From contig DBZV01000008.1 in assembly GCA_002311865.1 (NCBI GenBank), forward strand, positions 1 through 5,716: a stretch of DNA of 5,716 nucleotides. The letters are read 5' to 3'. A program made the translations under genes and the position numbers. Shown here one piece after another: positions 1-5,716 of the stretch (position 1 is its first letter; each line of letters starts with the position of its first letter). Origin of the DNA: Dehalococcoidia bacterium UBA1151. Its GTDB lineage: Bacteria; Chloroflexota; Dehalococcoidia; Lucifugimonadales; Lucifugimonadaceae. The notes below the pieces were generated by a model. That model was not told the origin of the DNA, did not search any database, and was given only the letters and a program-made list of their open reading frames with translations.

Positions 1-830
1 CCGCGGCCGAATGCCCTACCCCCACCATCCGCTACCAAGTCCTCACTCATCAACTCCGCGGTCTTTTTTTGCTCATCCGTCAACGAGGCGTAGACAGCGT
101 AGGCCCTATCGCGCTCCGGCTCCATAACACTCATGCCTTTGTAGTGACCGGACTCGGCGATGACCGGCTCGGACCCCGTAAACAAGGGTGACATCACCAC
201 CTGGTTACCCAGCACAAAGTAGTTGACGACCAGATGGTGGCCATCTATCTGCCAGCCCCAGGGCTCGGTCTCGGAAGGCTCGCCCATAAACGTCAGCCAG
301 TAGAACCACTCCGAGTAACGTTCGGGGTCACTGGTGAGCTCACCCAGGGTATGGTTGAGACGCATGATGTCGCGGGAGAGCTTGAAGCCTTTAGCGCTGA
401 AGGCTGTCCGCATTAGATCGAATGCCTGTTCGCGCTGTCCTTCCGTCATTTCGTCGAAGCTGATGCCGTTGCGCTGGTAGGAGCTCGTGTTGCTCCACTG
501 CCGCCATTCCGGGGCAGCCACTGGGAACATAGCCTTACCGCGCTGCTCCTGCGTCAGCGCCGCCAGGAAGTCTTTCGCCTCCCGTACCAGATCTGCGTTG
601 GACGCGCCCCGGTCCGGGTCGATGGAATAAAGCCCCTCGATGGCTGAACCATCGGTGGTGACACCTACATAGGTCGTCACGGATTGGGCCTCGACCATTC
701 GGGTAATCCGGTTGGCTCCACCTTCAGCCAATGACATCGCACCAACGGGTGATACCGCTTCTTGGCTAAAAGCGCTACCCGTGACGACGAAAACGAACCA
801 TCCGAAGTGCGCCAGGAGATATCTAATCAT
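1..830 (-). CDS. Exported DUF3500 family protein, 3' end outside the window
   Basis: The minus-strand frame stays open from ATG at 830 to the left edge, giving 276 residues and no stop, so the C-terminus is missing. The start has a strong Shine-Dalgarno (minus-strand GGAGG at 843-839, 8 nt before ATG). Residues 1-22 look like a Sec signal peptide: one Arg at position 3, a hydrophobic stretch, then SAFS before QEA. The body matches my memory of DUF3500: an N-terminal 'FLAALTQEQR' segment, an RNGISFDEMTEGQR segment near 121, and the hallmark WGWQIDGHHLVVNYF at 191-205 followed by LGNQVVMSPLFTGSEP at 207-222. The paired His198-His199 and nearby acidic residues could bind a ligand or metal, but that is only a guess. 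The biochemical function of the family is unknown to me. It is divergent from the molybdenum hydroxylase genes and may share regulation with them. Family assignment is fairly secure; function is not. Confidence 0.85.
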   Translation of the reverse strand, partial: MIRYLLAHFGWFVFVVTGSAFSQEAVSPVGAMSLAEGGANRITRMVEAQSVTTYVGVTTDGSAIEGLYSIDPDRGASNADLVREAKDFLAALTQEQRGKAMFPVAAPEWRQWSNTSSYQRNGISFDEMTEGQREQAFDLMRTAFSAKGFKLSRDIMRLNHTLGELTSDPERYSEWFYWLTFMGEPSETEPWGWQIDGHHLVVNYFVLGNQVVMSPLFTGSEPVIAESGHYKGMSVMEPERDRAYAVYASLTDEQKKTAELMSEDLVADGGGRAFGR

Positions 831-878
831 TCGTCTTTCCTCCCCCACGGGTGGAGTAATCGCCCGTTTGTGATGTTT

Positions 879-907
879 TTTATAGACCTTTCTATGGAGG
901 GAGGCAA
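879..907 (-). promoter_or_regulatory. Candidate sigma-70 promoter for the DUF3500 gene
   Basis: On the minus strand, TTGCCT (907-902, four of six matches to TTGACA) is followed after exactly 17 nt by TATAAA (884-879, five of six matches to TATAAT). Transcription would start near 872 and leave a leader of about 40 nt carrying the GGAGG site. Spacing and position are good, but this was found by eye only. Confidence 0.45.
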
Positions 908-938
908 ACTCAGCGAGAACTACCCTTTTAGAATGGAG

Positions 939-968
939 ACTAGGCTAAGAGTTAACTAGGCTAGTTAA
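939..968. promoter_or_regulatory. Operator-like imperfect tandem repeat with a perfect inverted repeat
   Basis: ACTAGGCTA-AGA-GTTAA (939-955) is followed, sharing the A at 955, by ACTAGGCTA-GTTAA (955-968), so the same motif occurs twice with a 3-nt difference. Inside it, TTAACTAG (952-959), G (960) and CTAGTTAA (961-968) make a perfect 8-bp inverted repeat around one base. It lies between the two divergent start codons, upstream of both candidate promoters: about 57-73 bp before the predicted plus-strand transcription start and about 32 bp or more upstream of the minus-strand -35. That geometry suits a dimeric regulator acting on both genes. No regulator gene is present in the window, so its identity is unknown. 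Confidence 0.45.
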
Positions 969-1012
969 ATAACTCGCGTCCTTGACCTATGTGTTCTCGC
1001 AGCAGAATCTTC

Positions 1013-1018
1013 TATAAT
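1013..1018 (+). promoter_or_regulatory. Candidate -10 box for the Fe-S/Mo hydroxylase operon
   Basis: A perfect TATAAT lies 28 nt before the chosen ATG at 1046. There is no good -35 at 17 nt (TGTGTT at 990-995); a better TTGACC at 982-987 is 25 nt away, too far for a standard promoter. A weak -35 would fit an activated promoter, with the repeat at 939-968 as a possible activator site. The start would be near 1025, downstream of the alternative ATG at 989, which argues against that longer reading. Confidence 0.4.
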
Positions 1019-1032
1019 TGCAAGCGTTACCG

Positions 1033-1037
1033 AGGAG
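1033..1037 (+). promoter_or_regulatory. Ribosome binding site that decides the Fe-S subunit start
   Basis: AGGAG at 1033-1037 sits 8 nt before ATG 1046. The in-frame ATG at 989 has no such site and would add 19 residues (beginning MCSRSRIFYN) not expected in this family, so 1046 is preferred. Confidence 0.7.
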
Positions 1038-1045
1038 AGTCGTTT

Positions 1046-1540
1046 ATGCCTTTCCCGCTCACAATTAATGGGCTTCAGTACGTCGTCGACGTAGAACCAG
1101 AGACCCCGCTGCTCTGGGCGATTCGCGACACGCTCGATCTGACAGGCACGAAGTATGGTTGCGGGATCGGGCAGTGCGGAGCGTGCACGGTGCACGTGAA
1201 CGGCCAAGCGGTGCGTTCATGCTCCATCCCGGTCAGCGCCGCCGTTGGCACCACAATCACCACCATCGAGGGGCTGTCGGTCGATGGCACGCACCCGGTG
1301 CAGCTGGCGTGGAAGGAGTTTGACGCACCGCAATGCGGCTATTGTCAGTCCGGGATGATCATGTCCGCCGTAGCGCTGCTGCAACGCACGTCTGCTCCCA
1401 CGGATGACGAGATTGACAGCGGTGTGACCAACGCATGCCGATGCGGCACCTATTATCGTGTACGCCAGGCAATTCATCGCGCTGCAGCGCTGATGTCCAC
1501 CCCACCGGCAGGCTCTGGGGGGAGAAACGATGACGTCTAA
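1046..1540 (+). CDS. [2Fe-2S]-binding small subunit of an IorA/CoxS-like molybdenum hydroxylase
   Basis: This is a 164-residue protein with two [2Fe-2S] clusters that carries electrons away from the molybdenum site of its partner subunit. The N-terminal plant-type ferredoxin domain (about 1-75) has the ligands Cys39, Cys44, Cys47 (in GCGIGQCGACTVHVNG) and Cys59. The C-terminal helical domain has Cys97 and Cys100 (CGYCQSGM) and Cys131 and Cys133 (CRCGTYYRVRQAI). All eight ligands are present and the length is usual for the family, so the protein should be functional. It has no signal peptide; small subunits of this type are known to be exported with a Tat-targeted large subunit. The gene overlaps the next by 11 nt, indicating co-translation. 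Substrate specificity cannot be read from this subunit, so no symbol is given. An upstream in-frame ATG at 989 is judged unlikely. Confidence 0.95.
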   Translation: MPFPLTINGLQYVVDVEPETPLLWAIRDTLDLTGTKYGCGIGQCGACTVHVNGQAVRSCSIPVSAAVGTTITTIEGLSVDGTHPVQLAWKEFDAPQCGYCQSGMIMSAVALLQRTSAPTDDEIDSGVTNACRCGTYYRVRQAIHRAAALMSTPPAGSGGRNDDV

Positions 1541-3917
1541 ACAAACCGTGTCAGACGCGATGACGGCCCACATTGAGACAGCGGGGATGGATCGTCGTGA
1601 ATTCTTCATCACGACGGCCGCAGTTGGCGGCACGCTAGTGGTGGGCTGCGGGTGGCCGCGCCGGGGCGATGCAGTGGGAGTGACAACGCCTGCCGCACCC
1701 TGGTACCGAGAGTCTACAATCCCTGAAATTAACGCGTGGATCGTCATTGCCCCCGACGACACCGTGACGATTCGGATCAGCCAGACCGAGCTCGGTCAGG
1801 GCGTCTGGACCGCCTGCGCCATGATGATTTCCGAAGAGCTTCAATGCGACTGGAATAAAGTGCGCGGCGAGTACGCATCCGCGAATCGAGATGCGAGAGA
1901 AGAAGCTCCAGCCTGGACGCTCAAGAACCCGGCAGGCCCGGAGCCGTCTCCGACCGACCCGCGCGGTGGTGGTGGAGAAGGCGACTTGCCAGCCACCAAC
2001 GAGAGGATCAGCTGGACAGGCGTGTATCGGCGAATGACGACGAACCGGAGCGCATCGGTCAAGGGCAATCTGTACTTCTACCAGCTGGCCGGCGCCGAGG
2101 CGCGCGAACGCCTGCTGCTGGCCGCGGCGGAGAGATGGGACGTTCCCACATCGGAGCTCACCGCAAAAGACAGCATCATCACGCATGCCACTACCGGAAG
2201 AACCGTTCGATATGGCGAAGTTGCAACGCGCGCGGCCGAGCTTGAGCATCCGCATCCGGAGACGATCACGATCAAGAGCGCCCACGAGTTCACACTGATG
2301 GGGACCGAGCGCAAGAACCTAGACGTGCCGTTAAAAGTCACGGGCCAGGCTGTTTACGCCATCGACGTGAAGGTTCCAGGGACGCTGCACGCGTGCGCCA
2401 AGGCGTGTCCCGTGTGGGGCGGTGACGTCAAGAGCTACGATTTCGATGCCATCAAGGAGATGCCCGGTGTGCATTCCGTTGTGCAGTTTCCCAAGCCTGA
2501 CCCGGGATTGGTTCGTGGCCGTCACTTCAGCGGCGGCGTTGCGGTGGTTGCCGATTCGTGGTGGCGCGCTAAGACCGCGCTCGATGCGTTGCCCCTAGAG
2601 TGGGAATATCCGCCCTATACGCACCTGAATACCGAAAATATGCAGCAGGCACTCGTCGAATCGATTGATGAACCCGGGCGCCTGGTTTACCAACAGGGGA
2701 ATCTCGAGGACGCGATGGCCCAGGCCACCAGCGTGGTCGAAGCCAGCTATGACGTGCCGTACCTGGCGCGTGCGAGGATGGAGCCTGGCAACGCCACTGT
2801 GCTAGTCACCGACGATCGCGTGGACATATGGATTGGTGACCAGAGTCCGCAGGAGACACGATTCAGCGCGTCACAGATCACTGGAATCCCTCAGGAGCAG
2901 GTGCACATCCATAGCGCGCACCTCGGAGGCGGTTTCGGCAGATACGGCAACGGGCCGCAGGCTGAGCACGCCGTGATGGTGGCCAAGGCACTCAAAGGAC
3001 AACCAGTCAAGATGCAGTGGACCCGAGAAGAGGACTGGTCAGTCGGAACGACCTACCGTGCGATGGGAGTAGCGCGTCTGCGCGCCGGTTTGGATGCAGA
3101 CGGCTATCCGATTGCTATGGACATACGTGCCGCCGCCGATCAAACCGCATCTTCACCCCACCGCAGCCTAGTGCCACCGGGATATTTTTTCCCCAACCTT
3201 CGCGTGACCAATCATTTCGCTGACTTCCACGTGCCCTGCGGCACACGACGAGCCACGGGCAGCCCGTCCAACGTATTCTTCGTCGAGAGCTTCATCGAAG
3301 AACTGGCTGACGCGGCGGGCAAGGATTCGTACGAGTACCGTCGCGAGTTGATCTCACGTAACGACTTTCTCTTCAAGGACGACTGGTTGCAGGCGCTCGA
3401 CCTAGTCGCAGAGATGTCTGAATGGGGCACGCCGCTGCCCGAGGGGTGGGCCCGCGGCATCGCCATCGACGATCGGCGGTACGATCGGGAGAAACCTGAT
3501 GTGTGCACAATCGCCGCCATGGTATGCACCGTGTCAGTCAGCAAGGCTGGCGCCATCCGTCTGGAACGCGTCGACGTGGCGTTCGACGAAGGTTTTGGCT
3601 TCGTAAATCCGTTGTCTGTGAGAAAGCAGATTGAGGGACAAGTGGCGTGGGGATGGAACGACGTCATGCATCAGGGGTTCACGGTGAAGGACGGACGCAT
3701 GGAACAGAACAACTTCCATGACTTCCCGGTCTCGCGCATGAGCGAGTACCCTCGCGAGGTGAACATCCGCTTCTTCAAGACCAATCACTGGCTGGAAGGC
3801 GTGGGAGAGGAGGCAATGTCGCAGATCCCGCCGGCTATCGTCAACGCCGTGTTCCGGGCGACCGGGAAGCGCGTCCGTAGCCTGCCGCTGCGAAAGCATG
3901 ACCTTAGCTGGGCGTGA
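1530..3917 (+). CDS. Tat-exported molybdopterin-binding large subunit, IorB-like (xanthine dehydrogenase family)
   Basis: This 795-residue catalytic subunit should hydroxylate an aldehyde or N-heterocycle with water as oxygen donor, using a molybdopterin cofactor. The N-terminus has a Tat signal (DRREFF at 21-26, then a hydrophobic stretch) ending in VVGC, a lipobox-like site at Cys40. Cofactor-binding motifs are TELGQGVW (86-93) and LGGGFGR (465-471). The Ald_Xan_dh_C-type domain begins near 258 (GTERKNLDVPLKVTGQAVYA). The C-terminal EGVGEE contains Glu760, the position of the conserved catalytic glutamate. Length is near that usual for IorB-type subunits. A Gly/Pro/acid-rich segment at 129-166 appears inserted in the N-terminal domain. 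Translation starts at ATG 1530, with GGAG 5 nt upstream inside the preceding gene. No FAD-subunit gene or CxxCH haem motif is present, so the electron acceptor is probably an external periplasmic carrier. The substrate is unknown; 'isoquinoline' would be over-interpretation. Confidence 0.93.
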   Translation: MTSKQTVSDAMTAHIETAGMDRREFFITTAAVGGTLVVGCGWPRRGDAVGVTTPAAPWYRESTIPEINAWIVIAPDDTVTIRISQTELGQGVWTACAMMISEELQCDWNKVRGEYASANRDAREEAPAWTLKNPAGPEPSPTDPRGGGGEGDLPATNERISWTGVYRRMTTNRSASVKGNLYFYQLAGAEARERLLLAAAERWDVPTSELTAKDSIITHATTGRTVRYGEVATRAAELEHPHPETITIKSAHEFTLMGTERKNLDVPLKVTGQAVYAIDVKVPGTLHACAKACPVWGGDVKSYDFDAIKEMPGVHSVVQFPKPDPGLVRGRHFSGGVAVVADSWWRAKTALDALPLEWEYPPYTHLNTENMQQALVESIDEPGRLVYQQGNLEDAMAQATSVVEASYDVPYLARARMEPGNATVLVTDDRVDIWIGDQSPQETRFSASQITGIPQEQVHIHSAHLGGGFGRYGNGPQAEHAVMVAKALKGQPVKMQWTREEDWSVGTTYRAMGVARLRAGLDADGYPIAMDIRAAADQTASSPHRSLVPPGYFFPNLRVTNHFADFHVPCGTRRATGSPSNVFFVESFIEELADAAGKDSYEYRRELISRNDFLFKDDWLQALDLVAEMSEWGTPLPEGWARGIAIDDRRYDREKPDVCTIAAMVCTVSVSKAGAIRLERVDVAFDEGFGFVNPLSVRKQIEGQVAWGWNDVMHQGFTVKDGRMEQNNFHDFPVSRMSEYPREVNIRFFKTNHWLEGVGEEAMSQIPPAIVNAVFRATGKRVRSLPLRKHDLSWA

Positions 3918-3950
3918 GAAGATATCAGCTTTAAGCGCCGCCCTGTTTTT
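3910..3950 (+). terminator. Possible weak rho-independent terminator after the Mo subunit gene
   Basis: GGGCG (3910-3914, overlapping the end of the gene) can pair with CGCCC (3939-3943), followed by TG and five T at 3946-3950. The stem is only 5 bp and the loop 24 nt, although an inner AAG/CTT pairing could compact it. Offered as a candidate only. Confidence 0.25.
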
Positions 3951-3953
3951 CCC

Positions 3954-4144
3954 GATTCAATTAATTTCCATGAATCCTCTCGAAGATATAATTATAACTA
4001 ATTGTTTTAATTATTAATTAGACCTCTCTCAGGCGCCACCCTCAGTATACCTTCGTTAAACAAGTAACGGGAGGGCAAACTTCGCTCAGCCCAGCAGTTC
4101 TCGATAAACGGACGCCGCGGAGGGATCAGATCAGGTAAGATCGG
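3954..4144. other. Non-coding spacer with an AT-rich island
   Basis: No convincing gene lies between the Mo subunit and the next start. Positions 3954-4020 are strongly AT-rich compared with the flanking genes. They contain TATAAT (3987-3992), an adjacent TATAAC (3993-3998), and the dyad TAATTA-T-TAATTA (4008-4020). This may be the promoter or control region of the downstream pair, but I could not find a well-spaced -35 for either -10-like box. The remaining part, 4021-4144, is ordinary leader-like sequence; GGAGGG near 4119-4124 has no start codon at a suitable distance. Confidence 0.35.
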
Positions 4145-5227
4145 TTGAAATACGCTATATCTATATATTGGGGAGTTGTGAACCCACTTTCTTTGATCCC
4201 GATTCTGCTAACCATGTGGGTGTCCGCGCCAGCTCTGGCGCATCACGGCAGACATACGAACCAGCTTCTGTATTTCGCGGACGAACTCATCGAGTTCGAG
4301 GGTGAGCTAATAGAGATATTTTGGCGCAACCCTCACATGCGCGCGAGATTGAGCGTTGTCGGTGACAACGGAGACGAGGCAATCTGGGAATTGGAGTTAG
4401 CGCCCGGCCCTCGCCAGTTGGAGGCGATGGGCCTGACTCCTGAGAGTTTTCTGGGGAACGTCAAAGTCGCCGGGTATGTCTCAAGGCGTAAGCCCAACGC
4501 TTTAGGCGTAGAAAACTTCCTGCTCCCCGATGGGCGGGAGTACGTGCAGGAGCGTGGTGAAGAGCCGCGTTGGTCGAACGAACGCTTGGAACGGAGGCTA
4601 TGGGGATCGGATCCAACCAAGATTCAGGCCGCCGAGGCGGTTGCCGACGGTATATTTCGTATGTGGGACGGAGGTCGAATCGGAGGACAACCAGCTTCGA
4701 TAGAGCCAGATCTGCTCGCGCAACCTCTTACTGAACGGGCCCGCGAGTTGGTAGCGGCCTACGACCCACTGATGGACAACGGACAGCTTAATTGTCAACA
4801 GGGGATGCCAGACACGATGTTTGCACCTTGGCCGATGGAGATCGTCAATGAAGGCGATCTGATCCGTATCGATGCTACCCAGTACAACCTCCAACGGACG
4901 ATTCATATGAACAGTGAGGCTACCCGAGATGAACCGGAAGCTTCATCTGTTGGTTACTCCGTCGGACGATGGGAAGGTGACACGCTCTTCGTGACAACAA
5001 CTCATGTGGACTGGCCATACTATTCGAACATCGGCATGCCGCAGTCGGATCAGGTTAGCTACTCAGAACGATTCTCCGTGTCGGATGATGGGCGGACGTT
5101 GAACTATTCGATAACTGTTGATGATCCGATCGTTTTCACCCAGCCATTCACGATGGACAGAACCCGACAAACGGCTCCAGGCGTGGAGATCGCACCGTTC
5201 GACTGTGTTTCGGATTGGTCGGATTAG
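4145..5227 (+). CDS. Secreted protein: DUF6152-like N-terminal domain fused to a PDGxPDL-family C-terminal domain
   Basis: This is a 360-residue exported protein of unknown function. The start is TTG at 4145, the first start codon after an in-frame TAA at 4136, with a weak AGGTA 7 nt upstream. GTG at 4178 would give a shorter signal but has its GGGAG only 2 nt away. The signal peptide ends at APALA, so the mature chain would begin His33-His34. Residues 33-135 resemble DUF6152: the initial HH, FEGELIEIFWRNPH (51-64), a WELEL strand, and LPDGRE (127-132). Residues about 200-354 resemble a widespread uncharacterised exported family: YDP..., Cys217, FAPWPMEIV, GYSVGRWEGDTLFV (270-282) and DDPIVFTQPF. 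Cys217 and Cys354 are the only cysteines seen and could form a disulfide. The next gene seems to carry the same domain. Family calls are from memory. Confidence 0.85.
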   Translation: MKYAISIYWGVVNPLSLIPILLTMWVSAPALAHHGRHTNQLLYFADELIEFEGELIEIFWRNPHMRARLSVVGDNGDEAIWELELAPGPRQLEAMGLTPESFLGNVKVAGYVSRRKPNALGVENFLLPDGREYVQERGEEPRWSNERLERRLWGSDPTKIQAAEAVADGIFRMWDGGRIGGQPASIEPDLLAQPLTERARELVAAYDPLMDNGQLNCQQGMPDTMFAPWPMEIVNEGDLIRIDATQYNLQRTIHMNSEATRDEPEASSVGYSVGRWEGDTLFVTTTHVDWPYYSNIGMPQSDQVSYSERFSVSDDGRTLNYSITVDDPIVFTQPFTMDRTRQTAPGVEIAPFDCVSDWSD

Positions 5228-5315
5228 AGTTGAGTGACAAACACTGCAACCCAATGATTAAAAAACAGTTTAGGCCCGGCGCTTGAAGCAGGTTCCCGGA
5301 GACTGGAGGCGATAT

Positions 5316-5716
5316 ATGAAGCTGTTTCTCGCGGCACTTCTGTTGTTCGCGGGCACGATGCCCGCCGCGGCCCAATGGCTGGATCGTCCCTGGCCGGGCA
5401 TCCCGCGTACGACTGACGGGATGCCGGACCTCACTGCACCGGCGCCACGTGGACCCGATGGCCAGCCAGATTTGACCGGCGTGTGGAACGGGCCACCTCC
5501 CCTGGTCCGTCTCGATTCCGCCACATTGCAGCCGTGGGTCACCGACCTCGTCCGTCAGCGTCAACAGGAGTTCTACAAGACGCGCCCCTTTTATCAGTGT
5601 CAGCCGAGCGGGCCCGAAGGTCAGCGGTTTGCCTACTGGAAACGTTTTCTCCAGACGCCGACCGCCATCGCGATCCTGAATGGCGACCTCACCTATCGCG
5701 TGATCCACATGGACGG
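5316..5716 (+). CDS. Exported protein of the 'PDGxPDLxGVW' family, 3' end outside the window
   Basis: ATG at 5316 is preceded by GGAGG at 5305-5309 (6 nt spacing), and the frame is open to the right edge, giving 133 complete codons. Residues 1-19 form a clear Sec signal (MKLFLAALLLFAGTMPAAA before Gln20). The mature N-terminus carries a near-duplicate motif, PRTTDGMPDLT (30-40) and PRGPDGQPDLT (44-54), running into GVW (55-57), which I recognise from many uncharacterised exported proteins of Acidobacteriota and Proteobacteria. Cys95 in YQCQPSGPE and the following TPTAIAIL...YRVIHMDG correspond to Cys217 and QRTIHMN of the upstream protein, so the two probably share this domain. The gene lies 88 bp downstream on the same strand with no obvious terminator between, so co-transcription is likely. 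Function is unknown. Confidence 0.85.
   Translation, partial: MKLFLAALLLFAGTMPAAAQWLDRPWPGIPRTTDGMPDLTAPAPRGPDGQPDLTGVWNGPPPLVRLDSATLQPWVTDLVRQRQQEFYKTRPFYQCQPSGPEGQRFAYWKRFLQTPTAIAILNGDLTYRVIHMD

Noticed and set aside
63..69. Minus-strand A AAA AAG slippery heptamer in the correct frame within the DUF3500 gene
   Set aside because: A -1 shift would reach a stop after six further codons, and no stimulatory upstream Shine-Dalgarno or clear downstream stem-loop was seen; most likely just Lys-Lys codons.
845..867. Short palindromes (CCAC/GTGG and ACGGG/CCCGT) in the DUF3500 leader
   Set aside because: Stems of 4-5 bp are expected by chance and do not suggest a riboswitch or attenuator.
762..959. 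Plus-strand 65-codon frame across the DUF3500 start region
   Set aside because: It overlaps the signal-peptide coding region and divergent promoters, and has no plausible ribosome site or domain.
982..1018. TTGACC and TATAAT as one sigma-70 promoter
   Set aside because: The 25-nt spacer is far from the usual 16-18; only the -10 element was kept.
1217..1762. Antisense open frame of 181 codons opposite the Fe-S/Mo subunit junction
   Set aside because: It lies opposite two well-supported genes, has no recognisable domain, and its low-complexity product is typical of antisense frames in GC-rich DNA.
1635..2285. Antisense open frame of 216 codons opposite the Mo subunit
   Set aside because: Arg-rich composition, no domain, and fully within a confident coding region on the other strand.
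5148..5708. Antisense open frame of 186 codons across the last two genes
   Set aside because: The plus strand here has a GGAGG site, a clear signal peptide and family motifs; the antisense product resembles nothing known to me.

Overview
The window comes from a Gram-negative bacterium, judged from three Sec-type and one Tat-type export signals, GGAGG-type ribosome binding sites and moderately high G+C coding sequence. The gene types (DUF3500, a two-subunit molybdenum hydroxylase, a DUF6152 protein and a 'PDGxPDLxGVW' exported protein) are, from general knowledge, common in environmental Acidobacteriota and in marine or soil Gammaproteobacteria. The sequence alone does not decide between these.

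Layout. A minus-strand gene for an exported DUF3500 protein starts at 830 and runs off the left edge. A 215-bp divergent intergenic region (831-1045) holds a plausible promoter for each direction and, between them, an imperfect tandem repeat containing a perfect 8+1+8 inverted repeat that looks like a regulator site. On the plus strand follow two overlapping genes for an IorAB-like enzyme: a [2Fe-2S] subunit (1046-1540) and a Tat-exported molybdopterin-binding subunit (1530-3917). A possible weak terminator and a 227-bp non-coding stretch with an AT-rich island separate these from a second plus-strand pair. That pair is a secreted protein with an N-terminal DUF6152-like domain and a C-terminal domain of a widespread uncharacterised exported family (4145-5227), then a second exported protein that seems to share part of that C-terminal domain (5316 to the right edge).

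How the parts may work together. Every recognisable product is predicted to act outside the cytoplasm: the Fe-S subunit probably rides out with its Tat-targeted partner, as in related enzymes. The two-subunit hydroxylase has no FAD subunit, so by analogy with isoquinoline 1-oxidoreductase it probably passes electrons to a periplasmic cytochrome or other carrier not encoded here. The substrate is unknown. A joint role with the DUF3500, DUF6152 and PDGxPDL proteins in periplasmic oxidation of some organic compound is inference from neighbourhood only.

No tRNA, rRNA, CRISPR array, insertion sequence or phage gene was seen. The most interesting points are the operator-like repeat, the lipobox-like Cys in the Tat signal, the Gly/Pro-rich segment in the Mo subunit, and the predicted N-terminal His-His of the mature DUF6152 protein.
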